The notes beneath the pieces were generated by a model that did no database searches, was not told the origin of the DNA, and was given only the letters and a program-made list of their open reading frames with translations. 8,333 nt of DNA. It comes from a bacterium (GTDB lineage: Bacteria > Zixibacteria > MSB-5A5 > GN15 > FEB-12). This document shows, piece after piece, positions 1 to 6,941 of the stretch. The translations under genes and the position numbers were made by a program. Position 1 is the first letter of the stretch. Each line of letters opens with the position of its first letter. The stretch is taken from the NCBI GenBank assembly GCA_030619425.1, contig JAUXBJ010000045.1, positions 1-8,333 of the forward strand, written 5' to 3'.

Positions 1-765
1 CAGAAGAGCACCGTCGATGGCAAGGCGGGATTTCTCATGCTTGGATAGTTTACGGAAGGTGAAAACTCCAACGATAACCAAGCCCACCAGGACCGGCCAG
101 TACTCCGCGAGAAAATTACTCGTGCCGATCAGCATCCGTGTGGCTAACGGCAGTTCGGCGTTGAAAGCGGCGAAGAATTCGACGAACTTCGGTACCACGA
201 AAGTCATCATGATGATGAAAGCCACGATCAGCGCCAGCACTACCATCGTCGGGTAGCGGATTCCGGATTTAATCTGGCGTGTCAATTCCAATTCACGCTC
301 AAGCATGTCGGCTAACTCTTCGAGGATTTCGTCAAGCTTACCGGATTCCTCGCCGGCGGCAACACTGGCGATGTAGAACCGGGGGAAGAGGTCATCGAAC
401 TCGGACATGGCGACGGATAGCTGCCGGCCCGATTGCAGGCTGAGACGGATTTGTGAGATGGCATAGTTGAACCGACTTCCGGGGCTCCCGACCTTGATGA
501 TGGACAACGCTCTTAGTAGTGGGATGCCGGCTTTGTATAACGTGCAGAGGTTGTTGGTGAACATTATGAGGTCTTCATACTGAACGCCGCCGAAGAAACC
601 CCAGAATGAAAACGGTGCGGTAGCTTTGACCGCCTTAACTGAAATCGGAATCAAATGCTGTTCGGCCAGATGGTCCAGGACCTGCTGCGTGCTTTCGGCG
701 GTGAGGACGCCGTCTTCGGTGCGGCCGTCATTGGAGATGGCCTGAAACTTATACTGTATCGGCAT
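1..765 (-). CDS. pilC: PilC/GspF-type inner-membrane platform protein of a type IV pilus or type II secretion system (partial, C-terminus beyond window)
   Basis: The reading frame is open from an ATG at 765-763 down to base 1, giving 255 residues without a stop. The N-terminus (about residues 1-55) has the usual small cytoplasmic lead-in (MPIQYKFQAISNDGR, then a short alpha/beta segment ending IPISVKAV). The first T2SSF domain follows at about residues 63-190, with the characteristic FTNNLCTLYKAGIPLLRAL segment (70-88) and the GEESGKL motif (138-144). Two hydrophobic segments are visible at about 174-194 and 219-235. Family members are usually near 400 residues with two copies of the T2SSF domain, so roughly the second half is missing off the edge. 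Known role: an integral inner-membrane platform that couples the assembly ATPase to pilin or pseudopilin polymerisation. The start overlaps the end of the upstream ATPase gene by 17 bases in another frame, and there is no good Shine-Dalgarno, so translational coupling is likely. Whether it serves a pilus or a type II secretion system cannot be decided from this fragment. Confidence 0.93.
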   Translation of the reverse strand, partial: MPIQYKFQAISNDGRTEDGVLTAESTQQVLDHLAEQHLIPISVKAVKATAPFSFWGFFGGVQYEDLIMFTNNLCTLYKAGIPLLRALSIIKVGSPGSRFNYAISQIRLSLQSGRQLSVAMSEFDDLFPRFYIASVAAGEESGKLDEILEELADMLERELELTRQIKSGIRYPTMVVLALIVAFIIMMTFVVPKFVEFFAAFNAELPLATRMLIGTSNFLAEYWPVLVGLVIVGVFTFRKLSKHEKSRLAIDGALL

Positions 766-2479
766 GAACTGTTGTCACCCGGCCTGGTTCAGTCACCTCG
801 TGCCAGTCTTCGATGTTGGATGTTTGTTTGATCAATTCTTCCAGACAGATCTTGCCGGCCGTGACCTTTTCCAGGCCCGTTTCAAAAAGGGGTGCATAAC
901 CGTTTCGGCGTGCTTCATCTTTGATCTGATTAAGAGAAGCGTCGTTCATGATCATCTCGGAGATACGCGGCGTGATTTCGACATACTCATAGATTCCGGT
1001 AAGACCTTTCTGGCCGGTGTTCTTGCACTGGGGACAGCCCTCACCGCGCTTGAAAGCGATAGCCTCAGCCAGTTCCGTCAGACCGGCGCGAGCCAGTGCG
1101 GTATCCGAGGGATGATAATCCACTGTGCACTCAGGGCAGTTAAGCCGCACCAGACGCTGAGCCAACACACCCTTGAGCGCTGACGCCAACAGGTATTTTT
1201 CTATACCCATGTCGGCGAGGCGGGAGATCGCCGAAGGCGCATCGTTGGTATGGATAGTCGAAAAGACAAGATGCCCCGTCAGGGCGGAGCGAACCGCCAT
1301 GCGCGCCGTTTCACCGTCGCGTACTTCGCCGATCATTATGATATCCGGGTTCTGCCGCAACATGGCGCGAAGCGTGGACGGAAAAGTAAGACCGGCTTTT
1401 TCATTGATTTGGATTTGAATGATCATCGGCAGCGAATACTCCACCGGGTCTTCGACTGTGATGATGTTCTTCTCGACTGTGTTCACTTCCTGGAGAGTGG
1501 CGTAGAGTGTCGAGGTCTTCCCGCTGGAGGTCGGGCCGGTAATCAGGACCAGACCCTCCGGTTGAGCCACCACATCTTTCCATTGTCGCTCAACATCGGG
1601 CGTGAAACCGAGTTGTTCAAAACTGTGGAGCAGATTGCGTCGATCGAGCAGCCTGATAACGATCTTCTCGCCGTGGATCGTCGGCAACGTGGAGACACGC
1701 AAGTCAATGGTGTTTCCGTCGACGCTGGTCATAAAGCGACCGTCCTGCGGTAGTCTCTTCTCGGAAACATCGAGGTTGGAAGCTATTTTTATACGCGAGA
1801 TCAACTCCGATTGCATCGACTTGGGCGGCGTGGCCTCCTCGCGCATCACTCCGTCGATACGGTAGCGCACACGCAGCCGGGATTCTTCCGGCTCTATATG
1901 AATATCAGTGGCCCGATCCTTGACCGCTTTGGTCAAAATCAGATTGACCAACTTCACCACCGGCGTTTCCGATTCGTCGGACTTGATATCGGTCGCTTCG
2001 ATGGCGCCGGCCTCGGTCTCAGTGGGAGCGCCGATGATATGCATCATCGAATCGGCCACCGAATAGTGTTCGTCGATAGCCGTTCGTATCTCCGACGACA
2101 GCGCTACGGCTCGCTTAATGTTGGCGCCGGTGAGGTACTTGATTTCATCGATGGCGATGATGTTGAGTGGATCGGCCATGGCGAGAGTGAGAGTGTTGCC
2201 GATCTCGAATATCGGAATCAGAGTGTAACGTCGCGCCAGTTCCACCGAGACCTTTTGCACGACCTGGGGATCAAGCACCATCTGGTCAAGCGAAATGCGA
2301 GGTACACCAAGTCGATCCGAGATCGTCTCCAACAGTTGGTCTTCGGAGATGTACTCTTTTTCTACCAGCACCTCTCCCAAACGACGTCCGGAGATGGCCT
2401 GCTCTCTGAGACCTTCTTCCAGTTGTTGCTGGGTAATGAAACCTCTCTCAACGAGGAGATCGCCGATTTTCTTCTTCAC
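749..2479 (-). CDS. pilB: PilB/GspE-type assembly ATPase (type IV pilus extension or type II secretion)
   Basis: Complete 576-residue protein of normal family length, starting with GTG. The codon three positions upstream is an in-frame TGA (2491-2489) and no other start lies between, so the GTG is well fixed. Residues 4-56 form a MshEN-like N-terminal domain, followed by the T2SSE N-domain to about 140. The ATPase core shows Walker A GPTSSGKT (315-322), the Asp box around TVEDPVEY (341-348), Walker B ending IIMIGEVRD (380-388) and the His box TGHLVFSTIHTN (401-412). A zinc-binding tetracysteine is formed by C448, C451, C482 and C485, typical of PilB/GspE and absent from PilT retraction ATPases. 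The enzyme is expected to be a cytoplasmic hexamer that hydrolyses ATP to drive filament assembly. The pilC-like gene follows at once with a 17-base overlap, with no pilT between them. All catalytic boxes appear intact. pilB is preferred over gspE because of the MshEN-type N-terminus, but this is not certain. Confidence 0.95.
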   Translation of the reverse strand: MKKKIGDLLVERGFITQQQLEEGLREQAISGRRLGEVLVEKEYISEDQLLETISDRLGVPRISLDQMVLDPQVVQKVSVELARRYTLIPIFEIGNTLTLAMADPLNIIAIDEIKYLTGANIKRAVALSSEIRTAIDEHYSVADSMMHIIGAPTETEAGAIEATDIKSDESETPVVKLVNLILTKAVKDRATDIHIEPEESRLRVRYRIDGVMREEATPPKSMQSELISRIKIASNLDVSEKRLPQDGRFMTSVDGNTIDLRVSTLPTIHGEKIVIRLLDRRNLLHSFEQLGFTPDVERQWKDVVAQPEGLVLITGPTSSGKTSTLYATLQEVNTVEKNIITVEDPVEYSLPMIIQIQINEKAGLTFPSTLRAMLRQNPDIIMIGEVRDGETARMAVRSALTGHLVFSTIHTNDAPSAISRLADMGIEKYLLASALKGVLAQRLVRLNCPECTVDYHPSDTALARAGLTELAEAIAFKRGEGCPQCKNTGQKGLTGIYEYVEITPRISEMIMNDASLNQIKDEARRNGYAPLFETGLEKVTAGKICLEELIKQTSNIEDWHEVTEPGRVTTVHADTV

Positions 2480-2490
2480 CGGTACCTGTC

Positions 2491-2523
2491 AGATTATCAA
2501 AAAGTTCTATTCATTAGATTATC
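2491..2523. repeat. Two direct copies of AGATTATC with a 25-base period in the divergent intergenic region
   Basis: AGATTATC occurs at 2491-2498 and again at 2516-2523 (GATAATCT read on the minus strand). Both lie just upstream of the pilB-like gene, within the 142-base gap to the divergent Omp85 gene. The copy nearer pilB contains TAATCT, which could serve as a minus-strand -10 element, but no matching -35 lies 16-18 bases upstream. The 25-base period could suit a protein binding on roughly one DNA face, or be chance in AT-rich DNA. No convincing sigma-70 promoter was found in this gap for either gene. Confidence 0.35.
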
Positions 2524-2621
2524 GGACGAGGCCGGTTTTCTCTGAACGTGCGGGACCAGCCTGTTTTCACCCAAGTCGACTCTCTTGTTGATTGCCGACG
2601 GCAACACTGTTTATTGACGGG

Positions 2622-4301
2622 ATGTTGCAACGGATTCGATCGACATCCCTATTGTCAGCCCTGTTGGTCGGCTTGTCAGCCGCGGCGGCCGTGGTATCGG
2701 TACGACCTGCCATTGCTCAAATGGCTGAACCTGTGGCGCCGTCAGGCAGTGTCGGGCCGGTCGTAGACAGTATCCTGATAGATAATCGCAACATCTATGA
2801 CACCACCGATCCCCGGTATGACAACTTCATCTTCCGACTGGCCAACCGATTTCACCGCAAAACGCGTCGGCAGATCGTAGCCCGCGAGGTGCTTCTAAAA
2901 GTCGGTGCCCCGTTTTCACAGGAGCTGGCCGATGAGACAGCGCGCAACCTCAGGCAACGTCTGCCGATTTACGATGCCTGGATCCAAACCGACACCCTGC
3001 CGAACGGTCATTTGCTGGTCAAGGTGGTCACTATCGACCAGTGGAGTCTATCCGGGGGCGCCAGCTTCCGGCGCGAGTCCAACGAAATCAACTACTGGGT
3101 AGGAGCCACCGAACGGAATTTCCTGGGCTTGAACCAAATGCTCAGCGCCACTTACTACGTCGAAGCATCCGAAGCCGACCATGCCCGCGTCACTTTCGCT
3201 GACAACCGACTGTTCGGCTGGCCGGTCAGATTCAAAGCTGATTATTCGGACGACCCGCGCCTCCGTTTCACGATGGTTGCCGTCTCTCGTCCCTTCTATG
3301 ATCTTTCGCAGAAGGTTGGTTTTGAGGTATCGTTCAGAGACATCGGCGGCCGACGCGATGTTTATCAGGACGGATTTCTGGTGGCTCAATCCGATTACAC
3401 AGGCAAACAAATCAGCCTGGGTGGCGCTTTTCGCCAGGGCGCCTATCGACAGAAAACGCTGATCAAACTCCAATACGGGTACCGTCGCGAGACGACTGAT
3501 GACACGACTTATCTTTCCGATGATCCGGACCACATCGAACTGGCTAACCGTAGTTTCCCCGTTGATTCACTCTATCACGAGGTGCGTTTGTCCGTCGGCG
3601 TTGCCAGCCTGGACTTCATAGAACTTCGGCGTATTGATGGATTCGGTTACACCGAGGACTTCACTCTTGGATCGGCAGCATCCGTCAATCTGGCCCACGC
3701 CATGAATCGGGACTCCGTGGTCCATGACGCCCTTGGCCTCTTTCTGGCCCAGAGTTCATCTCTCAAGAGAGGCCTTATGACATTGACTGGCTCGGGACGA
3801 ATCTGGTTTCACCGAGGTGAAACTCAGCGTCGACTGTTCCGCTTGACCGCTCACTACTATAACCCGACCCTGGAATTCCTGACATTGGCCCTGAGAATAG
3901 ACTACCTTGCCGACTGGCGGGCCGCTCGCACCGATGATCTTATGCTGGGCGGTGACGGTGGTCTGAGAGGTTTCAGCCGCTATTTTCGTACCGGTGATCG
4001 CCGGGCTGTTGTCAATGCAGAGGGTCGATTCTTCCCGAATATCGAACTACTCAGTGTGCTCTTCGGCGGCGTCGCCTTCGTTGATCTGGGGCGCACCTAT
4101 GAATCGGGGGAGAGTCTCACCATGCGGGATTTCTACGCCAGTGTCGGCGTCGGTTTGAGAGTGTCTTTTGAACGATCCTCCCGCAGCTCTCTTTTTCGCT
4201 GTGACATCGCCTACTCGGAACACAATGGCTGGCAACTCTCGGTCTCATCAGGACAGTACTTCAGCGCCGCCCGCGACGCTTTAGCCTTGACAAGTCGTTG
4301 A
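2622..4301 (+). CDS. Single-POTRA Omp85/BamA-TamA superfamily outer-membrane barrel protein
   Basis: 559 residues from the ATG at 2622. An in-frame TTG at 2592 would add ten residues, but the ATG gives a clean signal peptide: basic n-region MLQRIR, hydrophobic core LLSALLVGLSAAAAVV, and an AIA cleavage site near residue 32. Residues about 50-138 look like one POTRA domain (strand VDSILIDNRNIYD, helix FSQELADETARNLRQRL, strand GHLLVKVVTIDQW). From about 145 the protein is rich in alternating amphipathic strands, as in a 16-strand Bac_surface_Ag barrel. The loop-6 signature is visible as GGDGGLRGF (443-451). The protein continues about 12 residues past the final aromatic barrel residue (GQYF), which is unusual because most barrels end on it. 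True BamA has five POTRA domains, so this is not the essential BamA. Its role could be export or insertion of a specific outer-membrane or surface protein, but no partner is evident nearby. The ribosome-binding site is weak. Confidence 0.85.
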   Translation: MLQRIRSTSLLSALLVGLSAAAAVVSVRPAIAQMAEPVAPSGSVGPVVDSILIDNRNIYDTTDPRYDNFIFRLANRFHRKTRRQIVAREVLLKVGAPFSQELADETARNLRQRLPIYDAWIQTDTLPNGHLLVKVVTIDQWSLSGGASFRRESNEINYWVGATERNFLGLNQMLSATYYVEASEADHARVTFADNRLFGWPVRFKADYSDDPRLRFTMVAVSRPFYDLSQKVGFEVSFRDIGGRRDVYQDGFLVAQSDYTGKQISLGGAFRQGAYRQKTLIKLQYGYRRETTDDTTYLSDDPDHIELANRSFPVDSLYHEVRLSVGVASLDFIELRRIDGFGYTEDFTLGSAASVNLAHAMNRDSVVHDALGLFLAQSSSLKRGLMTLTGSGRIWFHRGETQRRLFRLTAHYYNPTLEFLTLALRIDYLADWRAARTDDLMLGGDGGLRGFSRYFRTGDRRAVVNAEGRFFPNIELLSVLFGGVAFVDLGRTYESGESLTMRDFYASVGVGLRVSFERSSRSSLFRCDIAYSEHNGWQLSVSSGQYFSAARDALALTSR

Positions 4302-4393
4302 ATTTCAATACATTGAGATTGGAGGTGCCGTGAGGACCGAAGGTCAAGACTCCGCTCGGCATCGCTGTTATGAGGCTGACGTGTCGACCAGTT

Positions 4394-4439
4394 GACATTG
4401 GAGAGTCTCGAAATCGGTGTGTACTTCGAGGTTGATGTC
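4394..4439. repeat. Imperfect inverted repeat in the gap between the Omp85 gene and the metalloprotease gene
   Basis: Inner arms CTCGAA (4407-4412) and TTCGAG (4425-4430) are separated by 12 bases and flanked by outer arms GACAT (4394-4398) and ATGTC (4435-4439). It could fold as an interrupted hairpin or be an operator-like dyad. There is no T-tract after it, so it does not look like an intrinsic terminator. The rest of the 220-base gap (4302-4521) shows no ORF I would support, no clear promoter and no obvious terminator for the Omp85 gene. The only other structure is a short AT-rich dyad directly after the stop codon. Confidence 0.25.
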
Positions 4440-4507
4440 TGCATTCAAGACGCAACTAAATTGATAGCTGTGCGCGGGGAGATTCAGATGCACAGCACTG
4501 GGCCGAT

Positions 4508-4512
4508 AGGAA
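4508..4512 (+). promoter_or_regulatory. Ribosome-binding site supporting the metalloprotease start at 4522
   Basis: AGGAA lies nine bases upstream of the ATG at 4522. The alternative in-frame ATG at 4546 (residue 9) has no purine-rich site ahead of it, although it would give a more compact signal peptide. Confidence 0.5.
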
Positions 4513-4521
4513 CAAAAGAAC

Positions 4522-6573
4522 ATGGAAGCTGTTAAATACAACGCAATGAGACCCTGGGCGTGGATTATACTGTTCTCCGGCATCCTGATGATGTCGACTG
4601 CTACCGCGAATGAGCACCACGCGGTGCTGCGCTTTGATCCAATCGCCGCAATCGAGGAAGACTACCGGAGCGGTAATCTTACCCCGGACGACCGCGTTCT
4701 TCTTGTTATCCAGGCGATAAAGTCACCAGCCGAGTTGCCCGATTCTTATCGCTCGCTCAGCCTGGCGCCGGTCGGTGGCGCCACTCGGTGCGTTACTCCC
4801 GTGTTGAGAGACATTATGGCCGAGTGGCAACTCCTGTCGGCCGCAACTCAGCAGGCCTTTCAGGCAGCGCTGGGACGATTCGATACCGACTATACCTACG
4901 ATACGCCGGGTGGTTTCATCAAGCTGCACTACAACATTTCACCGGACTCCAATGGTGTGCCGCCGGACGATGCCGACTCCAACGGACTGCCTGATTTTAT
5001 TGAAAAGTGCGCTGCTTACTGCGACACGACTCACGCACGGCACCTCGAACTGGGTTATCTGCTGCCGGTCTCTGATGGAGTTCTGGGCGGTGATGAGAAG
5101 TTCGATGTATATTTCCAGGAAATGTCGGCCTATGGTTACGCAATGCCGGAAGGGCCGGGGCCGGCGCCGTGGAACGATTACTACGGCTATATTGTCCTGA
5201 ATAACGATTTTCTCGGTTTCGAACCAAACCAGGACCCCGAAGGCTCGCAATGGGGCGCGGCCAAAGCGACCGTCGCCCACGAGTACCACCATACGGTCCA
5301 GTATGCCTACAACGCGGGCGATGAGACATGGTATATGGAACTCGACGCCGTCTTTATGGAAGAGATGGTATTCGATACCTCCAATGATTGTCACAACTAC
5401 CTCGACGGGTTCTTTCCCTTCCCCCAGAAATCGCTGATGGAACACTCCTACCATTACTATTCCTGCTTCATTTGGGAGTTGTACTTGGCCCAGAAATTCG
5501 ACACCTCGCTGATGCGTGCCGCCTGGGAGGGGGCGAGATACGTACCGACAGCCTTTGAGGCGCTTACGGATAGCTTGTACGGTCGCTACGGTTGGACAAC
5601 GGACTCGGCCTTTGCCGAATTTACGGTATGGAATTTCTGCACCTCCGTCCGCGATGATGGATCGCACCATGAGGAGGGCGCGAACTATCCCCTGGTGGCA
5701 GTTGGCAGAAGTCATTCAAGTTATCCGGTGCCGTTTCAAAATTCTCCCAGTAATCCGGCCGGCTACGGATGCAGCTACGTTCAGTTCTTTCCGGGGGCTG
5801 ATACCGGTACCCTGGTTATCAACTTCAACGGTTCCGACTCACGTGAGTGGTCGGCTTGGGCAATCAAGTCGACGGCTGAGAATGAGCATGAGTTTGAGCA
5901 GATCGTTCTAAGTCCAGGCAGTTTTCAGGGTAGCATCGAGATTCCGCAGTTCGAGAGTTACTATCGTGTAGCTGTAGCCGGCGCCAACATTCTGGAGTAT
6001 TCAAGCAGTGTAGCCTACACCTACCAGGCCGAGGTCCAGCCGCCGTACGAATTGTCCTCGCAACTACTTTCCACCGACAGTGTCATCTATTCGGGTGGCG
6101 TTCGAGGGCACAGCTACCGGGTGCAGAACCTGGCGCCGCTGAGCGATGTGGTTAGTGTTATTGTCTGGGATGAACAAGGCTGGCTCCCTCTTGACACGAT
6201 TGACAAAGCTATGGCGCCGGGATTCGATACCGTTTTCATTATCGACGTGCACCCACCGCAGGGCACGCCGCTGGGGGACACCGCCACGTTGTTTTTCTCC
6301 GTTGAATCATGGGGTGATCCTTCCGTTGTGGATACGCAATCGATCGTTACAACGATTGTCCTGCAAACCGGTGATCTCGACTTCAGTGGCGGCATCGACA
6401 TCTCTGTTCTTGTGTACTTTGTAGACTACGCTTTCATCGGTGGTCCCCCGCCGGTCCCTGTGTTGGCGGCCGGTGATTTCCTCTGTGACATTGGGATCGA
6501 CATCTCCGATTTGGTCGCATTGGTCGAATACATGTTTGAAGGCGGCAGCCCACCGCCCTGCAATCCGTACTGA
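4522..6573 (+). CDS. Secreted HExxH zinc metalloprotease (MXAN_6640-like) with two C-terminal dockerin-like repeats
   Basis: 683 residues. The N-terminus is a signal peptide: after MEAVKYNAMR comes a hydrophobic stretch (PWAWIILFSGILMM) with likely cleavage at ATA-N near residue 29. Residues about 132-163 carry a metal-binding-like DSNG...DADSNGLPDFIE segment, which in MXAN_6640-type putative metalloproteases precedes the catalytic domain. The zinc motif is HEYHH (253-257; H253 and H257 ligands, E254 catalytic), followed by WYMELDAVFMEEMVFD (270-285). By analogy with WMEGTA-type sequences, E273 is the likeliest third ligand. The region after about 400 looks like beta-rich accessory domains. 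Residues 617-680 hold two tandem dockerin-like repeats, 34 residues apart. Nine cysteines are present, which fits a disulfide-containing exported protein. Expected location is extracellular or at the cell surface; the substrate is unknown. It appears monocistronic, with a 220-base gap upstream and a separate gene 147 bases downstream. The family assignment is from motif memory and is less sure than the metalloprotease call. Confidence 0.85.
   Translation: MEAVKYNAMRPWAWIILFSGILMMSTATANEHHAVLRFDPIAAIEEDYRSGNLTPDDRVLLVIQAIKSPAELPDSYRSLSLAPVGGATRCVTPVLRDIMAEWQLLSAATQQAFQAALGRFDTDYTYDTPGGFIKLHYNISPDSNGVPPDDADSNGLPDFIEKCAAYCDTTHARHLELGYLLPVSDGVLGGDEKFDVYFQEMSAYGYAMPEGPGPAPWNDYYGYIVLNNDFLGFEPNQDPEGSQWGAAKATVAHEYHHTVQYAYNAGDETWYMELDAVFMEEMVFDTSNDCHNYLDGFFPFPQKSLMEHSYHYYSCFIWELYLAQKFDTSLMRAAWEGARYVPTAFEALTDSLYGRYGWTTDSAFAEFTVWNFCTSVRDDGSHHEEGANYPLVAVGRSHSSYPVPFQNSPSNPAGYGCSYVQFFPGADTGTLVINFNGSDSREWSAWAIKSTAENEHEFEQIVLSPGSFQGSIEIPQFESYYRVAVAGANILEYSSSVAYTYQAEVQPPYELSSQLLSTDSVIYSGGVRGHSYRVQNLAPLSDVVSVIVWDEQGWLPLDTIDKAMAPGFDTVFIIDVHPPQGTPLGDTATLFFSVESWGDPSVVDTQSIVTTIVLQTGDLDFSGGIDISVLVYFVDYAFIGGPPPVPVLAAGDFLCDIGIDISDLVALVEYMFEGGSPPPCNPY
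6370..6561 (+). repeat. Two tandem dockerin type I-like repeat units inside the metalloprotease gene
   Basis: Unit 1 (6370-6471, residues 617-650) and unit 2 (6472-6561, residues 651-680) align without gaps at a 34-residue period. They share the pattern GD...GIDIS.LV...Y.F.GG.PP. Each resembles a dockerin calcium loop (D-x-D/N-x-D/S-G-x-I-D-x-x-D). Unit 1 has V629 where the last acidic ligand would be, and unit 2 has L654 where the second ligand would be. Unit 2 also has a cysteine pair (C655, C680) whose equivalents in unit 1 are F621 and P646. Confidence 0.75.
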
Positions 6574-6623
6574 TCAGCATCAGCAATAGTCAATTTCATC
6601 CGAGAAACTTCTGTCTTTTTTAC

Positions 6624-6652
6624 TTGACCGTTGTTGAGATGTACGATATCTA
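6624..6652 (+). promoter_or_regulatory. Candidate sigma-70-type promoter for the zinc-ribbon gene
   Basis: TTGACC (6624-6629) is followed after a 17-base spacer by TATCTA (6647-6652). The -35 is a good match (5 of 6) and the -10 is only a partial match (3 of 6). It would place the transcript start about 60 bases before the zinc-ribbon start at 6721. Confidence 0.35.
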
Positions 6653-6710
6653 ATGACATACTTCGACTGTCGTGTGGTACGAGCAACATGGAAGTTGGTC
6701 GGCGCGACAA

Positions 6711-6719
6711 GAGAGGGGG
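6711..6719 (+). promoter_or_regulatory. Ribosome-binding site that fixes the zinc-ribbon start
   Basis: The purine-rich GAGAGGGGG lies directly ahead of the ATG at 6721. Its GAGAGG part has four bases of spacing, a little short but strong. Two upstream in-frame starts (TTG at 6631, ATG at 6688) lack a comparable site. Confidence 0.55.
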
Positions 6720-6720
6720 A

Positions 6721-6936
6721 ATGATTGTGACTGGATTTGATGACAAAATCCTGATCTGTTGCGAGTGCCACGAGGAGTTCGCTTTTACTGCTGCTGCGCA
6801 GGAATACTTCGCCGAACGCGGGTACACTGAGGACCCGAAGCGATGTAAGACCTGCCACACTCAGTACAAAAAAGCTCAGCGCGAAGATCGACATCGCTTT
6901 GAAATAAAGCGTCCGGAACTTGGCTTGTCTGATTAG
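6721..6936 (+). CDS. Small zinc-ribbon domain protein
   Basis: 71 residues from the ATG at 6721, chosen over an in-frame TTG (6631) and ATG (6688) because of its purine-rich ribosome-binding site and because the domain begins at once (MIVTGFDDKILICCEC). Zinc ligands are two CxxC pairs, C13/C16 and C42/C45. The segment between them, EEFAFTAAAQEYFAERGYTEDPKRC, matches the small 'probable zinc-ribbon' family (DKxLxCxxCgxeFxFTxxEQxFYxexG...PkRCxxCR). The C-terminal tail (residues 46-71) is charged and lysine/arginine-rich. There is no signal peptide, so it should be cytoplasmic. The molecular role of this family is not established; nucleic-acid or protein binding is a guess. It has its own candidate promoter and ends five bases before a strong hairpin terminator, so it is probably a single-gene unit rather than an operon partner of the upstream protease. 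Confidence 0.85.
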   Translation: MIVTGFDDKILICCECHEEFAFTAAAQEYFAERGYTEDPKRCKTCHTQYKKAQREDRHRFEIKRPELGLSD

Positions 6937-6941
6937 TCTGC

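Noticed and set aside
1811..2545. 244-residue plus-strand open frame opposite pilB
   Set aside because: It is antisense to a clearly coding ATPase domain, its translation is rich in H/R/G without recognisable motifs, and it has no ribosome-binding site or context.
2592..2621. TTG at 2592 as start of the Omp85 protein
   Set aside because: It would add ten residues (MPTATLFIDG) ahead of a well-formed signal peptide and has no ribosome-binding site. The ATG at 2622 is preferred.
3048..3533. 161-residue minus-strand open frame inside the Omp85 gene
   Set aside because: It lies wholly within the barrel-coding region, with no motif or start signal.
4302..4319. AT-rich dyad just after the Omp85 stop as a terminator
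   Set aside because: ATTTCAAT/ATTGAGAT has only a two-base centre, low GC and no T-tract, so it is not a convincing intrinsic terminator.
4392..4427. TTGACA at 4392-4397 as a -35 element for the metalloprotease gene
   Set aside because: No acceptable -10 lies 15-19 bases downstream; the nearest TA-containing hexamer is 24 bases away. Another pair, TTGATA (4461) with TCAGAT (4484), matches the -10 at only three positions.
4939..5715. 258-residue minus-strand open frame opposite the metalloprotease
   Set aside because: It overlaps the HExxH catalytic region, whose plus-strand protein is clearly real. The antisense translation shows no domain and reads like a codon-bias shadow.
6370..6561. Dockerin repeats as evidence for a cellulosome
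   Set aside because: There is no cohesin, scaffoldin or carbohydrate-active enzyme in the window, and similar repeats are common on unrelated exported proteins in FCB-related lineages.
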